From Alphaproteobacteria bacterium (GTDB lineage: Bacteria; Pseudomonadota; Alphaproteobacteria; Caulobacterales; Hyphomonadaceae): 64,000 nucleotides of DNA. The stretch covers positions 100,302 to 164,301 of the forward strand of contig JAHJYW010000005.1 in the NCBI GenBank assembly GCA_018827375.1. Direction: 5' to 3'. Both the position numbers and the translations under genes were made by a program. This document shows, piece by piece, positions 37,375 through 44,395 of the stretch. The stretch's first letter is position 1. Each line of letters starts with the position of its first letter. A model generated the notes under the pieces. That model searched no databases. It was not told the DNA's origin and saw only the letters and a program-made list of their open reading frames with translations.

Positions 37375-37403
37375 CGGATACTGATCCGGCCTGCGAAAGT
37401 CAA
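37375..37403 (-). promoter_or_regulatory. promoter of the his leader
   Basis: Minus strand TTGACT (37403-37398), 17-base spacer, TATCCG (37380-37375). The expected transcript start, around 37368, falls one or two bases from the leader ATG at 37366. Confidence 0.5.
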
Positions 37404-37420
37404 CCGAAATGCCAGCAGCC

Positions 37421-37894
37421 TCAGGCAGGCTTGCCCGGACGCGTGAAGGGCTTTTCCGCGCCATCGCGACGCGGGATGAGCTTGAAGATGCCGGTGCCCC
37501 GCATCAGCAGCTTGTCACCCGTCCAGATCCGCCCCTCGACTGTAATGATGTCTTCAGCCACACCGACCACCTCGCCCTTGCCCTCAATAAAGCTGCCAAG
37601 GTTGGCGCCAGACAGGAAGTCGCACATCAGGCGGATGGTCACCCACCACGTGTCCTCATCCTTCTCGACAGCCCCGCCCCACGCCATATCGGCAAAGGTC
37701 ATGAGCATGCCGCCATGGGCGTTCATCATGCCATTGGTATGGTGCTCCTCGACGCGGAAAGCCCGCGTCAGGCCGCTTGCATCCCGCTTCTCGAACAGCG
37801 GTCCGACCTGTCGGCCAAAACCGCGGTGCCATGGCAGCTCATTATAGCCGGCAGGAATGTCGAAACTCTGGTTCTTGGTAAAATCGTCAGTCAT
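37421..37894 (-). CDS. PaaI family thioesterase
   Basis: Hot-dog fold acyl-CoA thioesterase, 157 residues. The catalytic-region motif NGMMNAHGGMLMTFADMAWGGAV is the usual N...HGG..ATxADxA pattern of PaaI-like enzymes, followed by VTIRLMCDFLSGANLG. Substrate unknown. The gene lies upstream of the his leader on the same strand, 17 bases from its -35 element, and after the ABC1 kinase. Confidence 0.88.
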   Translation of the reverse strand: MTDDFTKNQSFDIPAGYNELPWHRGFGRQVGPLFEKRDASGLTRAFRVEEHHTNGMMNAHGGMLMTFADMAWGGAVEKDEDTWWVTIRLMCDFLSGANLGSFIEGKGEVVGVAEDIITVEGRIWTGDKLLMRGTGIFKLIPRRDGAEKPFTRPGKPA

Positions 37895-37935
37895 GGATGC
37901 GGGATAGCGCCGTCCGGTCGCCAGCGCTAGCCCGT

Positions 37936-39294
37936 TTACAGGCCAACAGCTTTCAGCGCCGCAGCCTGCCGCGCGGCCACCGCTTTGACGTCAAAGCCTT
38001 CGAGGCTCTCCTCGAACAGGCGGTGATAGTTCACTTCAGCCTTGAGCCGCAGATAGGCCGCGCCGAGGCCGATGGCGGCCCGGTCCATGAAGACAAACTC
38101 ACGCGGGATCTTCACGGGGCCTTTTTCCTTCAATAGCTTGCGCACCTGGAAGGCTTCCTTGCGGCCATACTCGCCCGCCGTCACACCATCCGCCACGGTT
38201 CGCACCCGGTCGTCGAGCAGCGGTCCATAGATGAAGCGCGCCCAGATGTTCAGCACTTCGACCAGTTCCCGCGACAGGTTCTTAAAGCCCCATTTCTCAT
38301 AGGCGGCATAGGCGGCGTCGAAATCGTCGCGCAGCATGGCGCGGTATAGGTCCACGACGCCTTCAACAAAATTGGGCGGGAAGATGCGGATGCAGCCAAA
38401 GTCCAGCAGGTTGATGCCGGTGCCGCCGCCGGTCACCTGATAGTTCCCGAGGTGCGGGTCGCCATGAATCACGGCATGGCTGTTGAACGGGCCCCACCAG
38501 GTCCAGAACAGCATTTCGGCGATATGGTTACGTGTCTCCTGCGGCGCGCCTTCGAAAGCACCGAGGCGCTCACCATCCAGCCATGTCATCGTGAGCAGGC
38601 GATCGGTCGAAAGCTCCGGCACAGGCTCCGGCACCCGCACGAAATCCTTGTCCGCCAGCATGCCCGCATAAAGCGCTATATGTTTGGACTCGCGGGCATA
38701 ATCGAGTTCCTCGCGCAGGCGGTCGGTCACTTCGCCGACCATTTCGGTCAGGTCGATCGAACCATCCATGCGCTTGAACAGGCCCAGCATGGCCTTCAGC
38801 TGGCCAACATCGGATTCCACCGCGCTGGACATGTCGGGATATTGCAGCTTGCACGCGACGCGGCGGCCATCATGCAAGGTCGCCTGGTGCACCTGCCCAA
38901 GTGACGCTGCATGTGAGGCCTCTTTCTCGAACGCGGCAAATTTGGTGTCCCAGCCCGGTCCAAGCTCCCCTCGCATCCGGCGCTTGACGAAAGGCCAGCC
39001 CATGGCCGGCGCCTCGGCCTGCAACTGGCTGAGTTCGTTGGCATATTCCGCTGGCAGGAAATCCGGAATGGTCGACACCATCTGGGCAACCTTCATCAAC
39101 GGCCCTTTGGACTTGCCGAGTGCAGCAGCGAGCGCCTTCGCGATGCGTTCATCGCTCTGATCGCCGCCAAACAGTGAATTGGCCGCGAAGCTGATGCCCG
39201 CGCCGGAAAGGTTGGCGCCCACGCGCGCGGTCCGGGCAAGGCGCCCGCTCAGTCGGTTGCGTTCCGGATCAGGCGCGTCAGGCGTATCGGTCAT
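37936..39294 (-). CDS. ABC1 (AarF/UbiB/ADCK) family atypical kinase
   Basis: 452 residues. Family motifs: LMKVAQMVSTIPDFLPAEY, which corresponds to the KxGQ region (here KVAQ, as in a common alphaproteobacterial subgroup), ASLGQVHQATLHDGRRVACKLQYP with the ATP-site Ala-rich loop and lysine, VIHGDPHLGNYQV as catalytic loop and LLDFGCIR as the metal-binding DFG. Homologues support ubiquinone metabolism; an ubiG gene is elsewhere in the window. I do not use the ubiB symbol because the C-terminal membrane segments of UbiB are missing. Confidence 0.92.
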   Translation of the reverse strand: MTDTPDAPDPERNRLSGRLARTARVGANLSGAGISFAANSLFGGDQSDERIAKALAAALGKSKGPLMKVAQMVSTIPDFLPAEYANELSQLQAEAPAMGWPFVKRRMRGELGPGWDTKFAAFEKEASHAASLGQVHQATLHDGRRVACKLQYPDMSSAVESDVGQLKAMLGLFKRMDGSIDLTEMVGEVTDRLREELDYARESKHIALYAGMLADKDFVRVPEPVPELSTDRLLTMTWLDGERLGAFEGAPQETRNHIAEMLFWTWWGPFNSHAVIHGDPHLGNYQVTGGGTGINLLDFGCIRIFPPNFVEGVVDLYRAMLRDDFDAAYAAYEKWGFKNLSRELVEVLNIWARFIYGPLLDDRVRTVADGVTAGEYGRKEAFQVRKLLKEKGPVKIPREFVFMDRAAIGLGAAYLRLKAEVNYHRLFEESLEGFDVKAVAARQAAALKAVGL

Positions 39295-39347
39295 GCCACT
39301 GATATAGGCGGTTTTGTCAGGATTGGCAGAGGTATTGATGCCGCGCC

Positions 39348-39668
39348 TCAGCCCGTCTTCTGCTGGTGCTCCATATAGGAGCGCAGAATCTGGTTGATCC
39401 GCGTCTGGTATCCCTTGCCGGCATCTTTGAAGAAATCGATCACATCACTGTCGAGGCGAATGGATACAGGTTTCTTCACAACCGGTTCGACAAGCTGGAC
39501 ATCGGCTTCAGCCCAGTCGATCTCTGGAAAGTGCGGATCATCGCCGCGACGCGCGCGGATTTCGGCATCCGTCATGGCGCCAAGCTTCTTGAAATCTGTC
39601 GTGCTGGCAGAAGCGCGGCCTTTAATCGGATTGAGATAGAGTTTTGTAGAATGTGGTTTTGGCATCAT
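39348..39668 (-). CDS. brnA: BrnA-type antitoxin
   Basis: Ribbon-helix-helix antitoxin, 106 residues from ATG 39668 (a second ATG follows at 39665). PVVKKPVSIRLDSDVIDFFKDAG and GYQTRINQILRSYMEHQ form the DNA-binding ribbon and helices. It overlaps the upstream brnT by 47 bases in another frame, as is usual in brnTA. It should neutralise BrnT and repress the shared promoter; a perfect palindrome at that promoter (40006-40017) is the likely operator. Confidence 0.88.
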   Translation of the reverse strand: MMPKPHSTKLYLNPIKGRASASTTDFKKLGAMTDAEIRARRGDDPHFPEIDWAEADVQLVEPVVKKPVSIRLDSDVIDFFKDAGKGYQTRINQILRSYMEHQQKTG

Positions 39669-39921
39669 GTGTTGCAACGTCCACAGCGAAAATGATGAGG
39701 TGAAGATCAAACCTGCACCGGGCTTCAAAGACAATTCCCTGAACTTCTATGAGTGACATGAAATCTTCAGGTCCATTCAGCTCGAGCCGGACATGCGGCT
39801 TGGCAAAGCCCGACTGAATATCCTCAAATGCTATCCCGTATTTTCGTCTGTTTCGCTCGTTGTCCTTTTCATCCCAGTCTATGTTTCCGTGATGGGGTTC
39901 CGCAGGGAATGGAACTTTCAT
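39622..39921 (-). CDS. brnT: BrnT-type ribonuclease toxin, divergent C-terminus
   Basis: 99 residues. The first half is typical of BrnT (IDWDEKDNERNRRKYGIAFEDIQSGF). The C-terminal third (IIFAVDVATHDAKTTFYKTLSQSD) lacks the usual late basic motif of the ISMRPASRxER or RIISAR type that contributes to the active site, so the toxin may be inactive or strongly diverged. The other two frames do not restore it. A direct repeat ATGAAAGTT occurs at the start codon and 15 bases upstream. Lower GC than the neighbours suggests transfer. Confidence 0.75.
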   Translation of the reverse strand: MKVPFPAEPHHGNIDWDEKDNERNRRKYGIAFEDIQSGFAKPHVRLELNGPEDFMSLIEVQGIVFEARCRFDLHLIIFAVDVATHDAKTTFYKTLSQSD

Positions 39922-40005
39922 TTTTTAAACTTTCATAGGTAGCGCGGCGCCACGGCCTCATTAGGTTCGTTCTGCTCAGCCATCTAAGTAAGTTTCTTTT
40001 TATGC

Positions 40006-40039
40006 ATACATATGTATATACAAGCGCCTGATTTGTCAA
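40006..40039 (-). promoter_or_regulatory. brnTA promoter with palindromic operator
   Basis: Minus strand TTGACA (40039-40034) is a perfect -35. The -10 region about 15-17 bases on (TATACA/TACATA) lies in the 12-bp perfect palindrome ATACATATGTAT (40006-40017). An operator over the -10 fits autorepression by BrnA. Confidence 0.6.
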
Positions 40040-40103
40040 CTAGCCCTGTCAATCTCATCTCGATCCGTTAGACCATAAGAAACAGGAAGCTGGAGGCCGC
40101 CCC

Positions 40104-41282
40104 ATGAACCCATCCGCAGAGTTCGATGTCGTCATCTATGGCGCCACTGGTTTCACCGGTCGCCTCGTGGCCGAGTACATGAATGAGACCTATGGCGTTG
40201 GCAACGACGTTGCCTGGGCCATGGCTGGCCGCTCGCTCGACAAGCTGAAGACGGTGCGCGACGAAATGGGCATCCCGAAGTCGGTCGAACTGATCGTCGC
40301 CGACGCGTCAGACCCGAAATCGCTTGAGGACATGGTGAAATCCACCAAATGCGTCCTCACCACGGTTGGCCCCTACCAGCTCTATGGGACGCCGCTCGTT
40401 GAGGCCTGCGCCACCAATGGCACCGACTATGTCGACCTCTCCGGCGAAGTTGCCTGGATGCACGACATGATCGCGGCCTATCAGGACAAGGCGAAGAAGA
40501 GCGGCGCGCGCATCGTCTTCTCCTGCGGCTTTGACTCGATCCCTTTCGACCTTGGCGTCCTGTTCCTGCAGAACGAGTCCATGCGCAAGTTCGGCACTCC
40601 GGCAGTCCGCGTGAAGGGCCGCATGCGCAAGATGAAAGGCACGTTCTCGGGCGGCACGGCAGCATCAGGGCGCGAGACAATGGCACGCGCCATGCGCGAT
40701 CCGGAAGTCATGGCCGTGCTGCGCAACCCCTTCTCGCTGACAGGCGGCTTTGTCGGCCCCGACCAGCCGCACGGCATGAAAGTGGTGGAGGACGAGGATT
40801 TCGGCGCCTGGGCGGCCCCATTCATCATGGCGCCGATCAACACCAAGAACATCCACCGCTCGAACGCGCTGATGGGCCACCCTTACGGCGAGGATTTCAT
40901 CTATGACGAAATGATGCTGACCGGCCCTGGCGATGCCGGCAAGGCAGCGGCCGAAGCCGTCGCCAGCGACAATTCCATGGGTGGCGAAGACGGCCCCAAG
41001 CCCGGCGAAGGCCCATCCAAGGAAGAACGCGAGGCCGGACTCTATGATTTCGGCCTGCTTGGCATCACCAAGGACGGCGATCGCCTGAGGGCAACTGTCA
41101 CCGGCGACAAGGACCCCGGCTACGGCTCAACCTCCAAGATCATCTCCGAAGCCGCGCTCTGCCTCGTCAAGGATTGCGCGGACCTTTCAGGCGGCATCTA
41201 CACGCCCGCCGCCGCCATGGGCCTCAGCCTCGTCGGTCGTCTGCAGTCCCATGCCGGATTAACCTTCGATATCGACAATTGA
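40104..41282 (+). CDS. saccharopine dehydrogenase-like NADP-binding enoyl reductase
   Basis: 392-residue oxidoreductase of the saccharopine dehydrogenase-like family that includes mycobacterial trans-acting enoyl reductases. The Rossmann motif is VVIYGATGFTGRLVAEYM (about 9-26); SCGFDSIPFDLGVLFL follows at about 140. A short loop GGEDGPKPGEGPSKEER near 300 is a family-type insertion. Substrate is likely a lipid-derived enoyl or keto compound, by family only. A strong terminator follows, so it is probably transcribed alone from the region shared with the brnTA promoter. Confidence 0.85.
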   Translation: MNPSAEFDVVIYGATGFTGRLVAEYMNETYGVGNDVAWAMAGRSLDKLKTVRDEMGIPKSVELIVADASDPKSLEDMVKSTKCVLTTVGPYQLYGTPLVEACATNGTDYVDLSGEVAWMHDMIAAYQDKAKKSGARIVFSCGFDSIPFDLGVLFLQNESMRKFGTPAVRVKGRMRKMKGTFSGGTAASGRETMARAMRDPEVMAVLRNPFSLTGGFVGPDQPHGMKVVEDEDFGAWAAPFIMAPINTKNIHRSNALMGHPYGEDFIYDEMMLTGPGDAGKAAAEAVASDNSMGGEDGPKPGEGPSKEEREAGLYDFGLLGITKDGDRLRATVTGDKDPGYGSTSKIISEAALCLVKDCADLSGGIYTPAAAMGLSLVGRLQSHAGLTFDIDN

Positions 41283-41286
41283 GGCG

Positions 41287-41310
41287 AAAGGGTGACAAGC
41301 ACCCTTTTTT
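41287..41310 (+). terminator. intrinsic terminator
   Basis: AAAGGGTG-acaag-CACCCTTT with six T residues at 41305-41310, five bases after the reductase stop. Textbook form. Confidence 0.9.
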
Positions 41311-41499
41311 CAGGCTATAGGGCCCGCGTCCGCCCCTGACGGCGGTCGCAACACGAGAGTCGTTAGTCGCCTCAAGCCCCGCCGGACATGATGATCCGGA
41401 CATGTTAAGTACCCCCACAATAAACCAATCCGGCCGCTGCGATCATAACGCCAGCGCCGATGGCCGGATCATCCGGCCGCAAGAAGGACCTGTCGCCCT

Positions 41500-42282
41500 A
41501 TGTCGTACAAGACCCTGCTGACCGAGTTTGACGCCGAGACCGGTGTCGCCGTCATTACCCTTAACCGCCCGGACCATCTCAACGCCCTGAACGACGAGAT
41601 GATGACGGAGCTGACCCATGCCATCAACCGCGTCGAAGCCGACAAGGATATTGGCTGCATCGTGCTGACCGGCTCGCGCAAAGCGTTCTCCGGCGGCGCT
41701 GACGTCCGCGAGCTTATGGATCAGGATTATCCGGCCGCTTATTACGAAGACCTCATCACCCGCAACTGGGAGCGCACGTCGAGCGCCCGCAAACCGATGA
41801 TCGCAGCCGTTAGCGGCTATGCCGTCGGCGGTGGCTGCGAACTCGCCATGATGTGCGACATCGTGATTGCGGCCGACACAGCCCGCTTTGGGCAGCCCGA
41901 GATTCGCCTTGGCGTCATGCCCGGTGCCGGCGGAACGCAGCGACTTGCACGTTTTATAGGCAAGTCGAAAGCCATGGAACTCTGCCTGACCGGCCGGATG
42001 ATGGAAGCCGCCGAGGCTGAACGCTGCGGTCTGGTGGCGCGCGTTGTCCCGGCGGACGACCTTATGGACACCGTCAAGGAGATGGCCCGCACGATTGCCG
42101 CGATGCCGCGTGCTGCAGCAATGATGACGAAAGAGGCCATAAACGCCGCCTACGAAACACCGATGTCCCAGGGCATCCGGTTTGAGCGTCGCCTGTTCCA
42201 GTCGCTGTTCGCTACCGAGGACCAGAAGGAAGGCATGGCTGCTTATGTCGAAAAGCGTTCTGCCCACTTCAAGGACCGGTAA
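41500..42282 (+). CDS. enoyl-CoA hydratase/isomerase family protein
   Basis: 260-residue crotonase-fold enzyme. The oxyanion-hole segments SRKAFSGGADVRELM and AVSGYAVGGGCELAMMCDI are present, and the two catalytic glutamate positions fall in CELAMM and FGQPEIRLGVMPGAGGTQR, as in true short-chain enoyl-CoA hydratases. It probably serves fatty-acid beta-oxidation. No beta-oxidation partner is adjacent. Confidence 0.93.
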   Translation: MSYKTLLTEFDAETGVAVITLNRPDHLNALNDEMMTELTHAINRVEADKDIGCIVLTGSRKAFSGGADVRELMDQDYPAAYYEDLITRNWERTSSARKPMIAAVSGYAVGGGCELAMMCDIVIAADTARFGQPEIRLGVMPGAGGTQRLARFIGKSKAMELCLTGRMMEAAEAERCGLVARVVPADDLMDTVKEMARTIAAMPRAAAMMTKEAINAAYETPMSQGIRFERRLFQSLFATEDQKEGMAAYVEKRSAHFKDR

Positions 42283-42381
42283 GACGGGCGACTGAGCCCA
42301 ACTATTCTCTATTCGGACAGGATTGTGCTAGCGTGAAGGTGCCCAGGGGACGGGGCGGCTATACAGCAGGGGTACAAGCCT

Positions 42382-43455
42382 ATGGCTGAGGTAGATGCAG
42401 CATCGACCGGACTGATCATCAGTGTACTGGTGGCCTTGGTTGTCGTTGGCGGCGCGGTAGCGGCCTTCCTGTACCGGTCACGCGTGCCCGGCCTGGTGCC
42501 CGGCGATGACGAAACCTATCTCATCCGCAGCGCCGATGGCCGAATCCTGGCCCTGACAGCCGACATGAAGATCAGGCCCGAAGACCCGCGCATCGTGCAG
42601 TTCCAGAACCGCAAGCAGCTGCGCTTCCCGGTCTACGACCCGCGCTTCAACGCGCTCACCTATGACCGGCTTGTTACCGACACAGGCGCCATTTCCCTGC
42701 GCATCCACACAACCACACCCTTCCCGTTCACCGCGGTCACAAATGACGGGCACACTGTGACAATCACACCGTCTGTCAGCTTCGGCGTCGACCCTGCCCG
42801 CGTGACGGATATCGCCCGGCTCGGCGATTTCGGTGATCAGTTCGAGCGGCGCATTCGTTCCGCCTTTTCCGGCGCCATCGGGCGTCGCAAGGATGAGCAG
42901 CTACGCGAGAGCCACCACGAGATCGAACAGGAAGTGACGCAGGAACTGGCGGGCGTTGAGGCGGGAACGGATGCGCTGGGCGTTCCGCTCGGCATTTCCG
43001 TTTTCGAGGCGCGATTTAGCTATCGCGATGGCGCGACCCTACCCAGTGAAGTGGTCATCGCACCCGATCCCGGCGCCACCCTCAACATTGCATCAGGCCC
43101 AACAGACGCCGACAGCCCTGACACAGGCGCCCCGCAGCGCGTGGCGCTTGCCCCCGCTGCCGCACCCGGCACAAGCACCGCACATGGCAGTGAGACACCC
43201 GGCGCCATGCAGTTTCTCGGTACGGACCTCGATAAATTGCTCGACCAGTTTCGCGACCGCAGCCCCGCACAGATCGCCACCCTGCTCAGCCTGATGGAAA
43301 TGCAGACACGGCAAAATATTGTCTCGATGCTCAGCAAATCCGGGGGTCTCGTGGTGTTTTCAGCCCGGGAACTTGGTTTGGAAGGCAACCCGGCCCTGCA
43401 GGAACGCCTGAACGCGGTCGACAGCGCGGTAGATGATCAGGCGGAAACTGAGTAG
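42382..43455 (+). CDS. SPFH/prohibitin-like membrane-anchored protein
   Basis: 357 residues. One N-terminal transmembrane helix (about 10-32), then a beta-rich part, and a helical part [34 protein letters not shown] followed by [15 protein letters not shown]. This order (membrane helix, beta domain, then the ALRxxI...R..I...V...L...G.V...E pattern) is like SPFH/Band 7 proteins, but similarity is weak. A Pro/Ala/Thr-rich linker (about 235-275) precedes a C-terminal helical domain ([25 protein letters not shown]). Function not known. Confidence 0.55.
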   Translation: MAEVDAASTGLIISVLVALVVVGGAVAAFLYRSRVPGLVPGDDETYLIRSADGRILALTADMKIRPEDPRIVQFQNRKQLRFPVYDPRFNALTYDRLVTDTGAISLRIHTTTPFPFTAVTNDGHTVTITPSVSFGVDPARVTDIARLGDFGDQFERRIRSAFSGAIGRRKDEQLRESHHEIEQEVTQELAGVEAGTDALGVPLGISVFEARFSYRDGATLPSEVVIAPDPGATLNIASGPTDADSPDTGAPQRVALAPAAAPGTSTAHGSETPGAMQFLGTDLDKLLDQFRDRSPAQIATLLSLMEMQTRQNIVSMLSKSGGLVVFSARELGLEGNPALQERLNAVDSAVDDQAETE

Positions 43456-43570
43456 AACCGGCCCTTCAGGTCAGAATTCTATCAGCATCCCAGTTGACGC
43501 CTTCGCACCGTTTATGTATGCCCCCGCCTTCAGCTTGAGGGAGGTCTCCTTCGAGCTTCAGGAGTTAGAT

Positions 43571-43834
43571 ATGGCAAATACCCGTTCCGCCAAGAAGATG
43601 GTCCGCAAGATTGCGGCTCGTACCGAAGTCAACAAAGCGCGCCGCTCGCGTGTGCGCACGTATGTTCGCAAGGTCGAGGAAGCCATCGCCGCAGGCGACA
43701 AGACAGCTGCACAGGAAGCCCTGCGCGTTGCACAACCCGAGCTGATGCGCGCCGTCACCAAGGGCGTGATGCACAAGAATACATCTTCGCGTAAAGTCTC
43801 GCGCCTCTCGGCTCGCGTCGGCGCAATGGGCTGA
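43571..43834 (+). CDS. rpsT: 30S ribosomal protein S20
   Basis: Primary 16S rRNA-binding protein, 87 residues, start [22 protein letters not shown]. The ATG at 43571 has GGAG seven bases upstream. The chain is basic and helical as expected. A strong terminator follows. The rpsT-dnaA order occurs in several alphaproteobacteria. Confidence 0.98.
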   Translation: MANTRSAKKMVRKIAARTEVNKARRSRVRTYVRKVEEAIAAGDKTAAQEALRVAQPELMRAVTKGVMHKNTSSRKVSRLSARVGAMG

Positions 43835-43870
43835 GGCCCTTCCCGGACGAAAGTCCAGGACCAAAATTTC

Positions 43871-43904
43871 AAACCCGCCCGGTTCGCGCTTGGCGGGTTT
43901 TTTA
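43871..43904 (+). terminator. intrinsic terminator of rpsT
   Basis: AACCCGCC (43872-43879) and GGCGGGTT (43892-43899) form the stem, followed by a run of T (to 43903). Confidence 0.9.
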
Positions 43905-44273
43905 TTGCCTTGAATTTAGGATCAAGTCCTCGCCAAGGTCACCTCGGCGTGGTCTACTTGCCCTATGCTTTTTCGGGACCCGTTTCTGCAGATTCAGGCA
44001 GCCCGCGCGGCCAGGTCTGCATGTTTGCTACAGCTGCAAAATATGCAAAAATTTACTACAGAAAATGGCCCGAATTTCACAGCCAATATCCCGTAGGTGG
44101 TGTTGACAGAACATTCGCGAACGATTGCGCAGAACGACTCACTCACAAAAAAAGTGCACAGGGTAAGCGGCTGATTTTGATGGCCTTTTGGTTACATGGC
44201 TAAAGAGTCAACTGACCAATTCCCGCGATAGAAAAAAAGTAACACTTGTCAGTAAAACCGCTGGAAGTTACCT

Positions 44274-44282
44274 TGTGGATAT
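44274..44282 (+). promoter_or_regulatory. DnaA-box-like site
   Basis: TGTGGATAT differs at one position from TGTGGATAA, the complement of the consensus box TTATCCACA. It lies 114 bases upstream of the dnaA ATG and could mediate autoregulation. Confidence 0.45.
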
Positions 44283-44290
44283 CAGCTAAA

Positions 44291-44346
44291 AACTCTCCCT
44301 GCACGGAGTACTAACGGGGCCCAGATGTTAATCTGGAGGGAGAGTT
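44291..44346 (+). repeat. inverted repeat in the dnaA leader
   Basis: AACTCTCCCT (44291-44300) is a perfect complement of AGGGAGAGTT (44337-44346). Inside, CCAGAT-gtta-ATCTGG (44321-44336) is a second hairpin that stacks directly against the outer arm. The structure ends 49 bases before the dnaA start and would be in its 5' untranslated RNA if the promoter is upstream. Confidence 0.65.
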
Positions 44347-44395
44347 GCGTGCCTGCTGGTCATGACGAAACATAACAAGAAAATGGGGCTCGGCG

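Larger units (their letters stand above)
43905..44395. other. gene-free region upstream of dnaA
   Basis: About 490 bases between the rpsT terminator and dnaA, clearly richer in A and T than the genes on both sides. It has no convincing ORF. It holds three GANTC sites (43991, 44136, 44205), which are CcrM methylation targets in this class, a TTCGCGAA palindrome (about 44114), a TTGACA (44103-44108) without a clear -10, one DnaA-box-like site (44274) and an inverted repeat (44291-44346). It is most likely the dnaA promoter and leader; origin activity is possible but not supported by several DnaA boxes. Confidence 0.6.

Noticed and set aside
43905..44395. Chromosomal origin (oriC)
   Set aside because: Only one near-consensus DnaA box is visible. 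Without a box cluster and DNA-unwinding repeats I call it the dnaA upstream region only.
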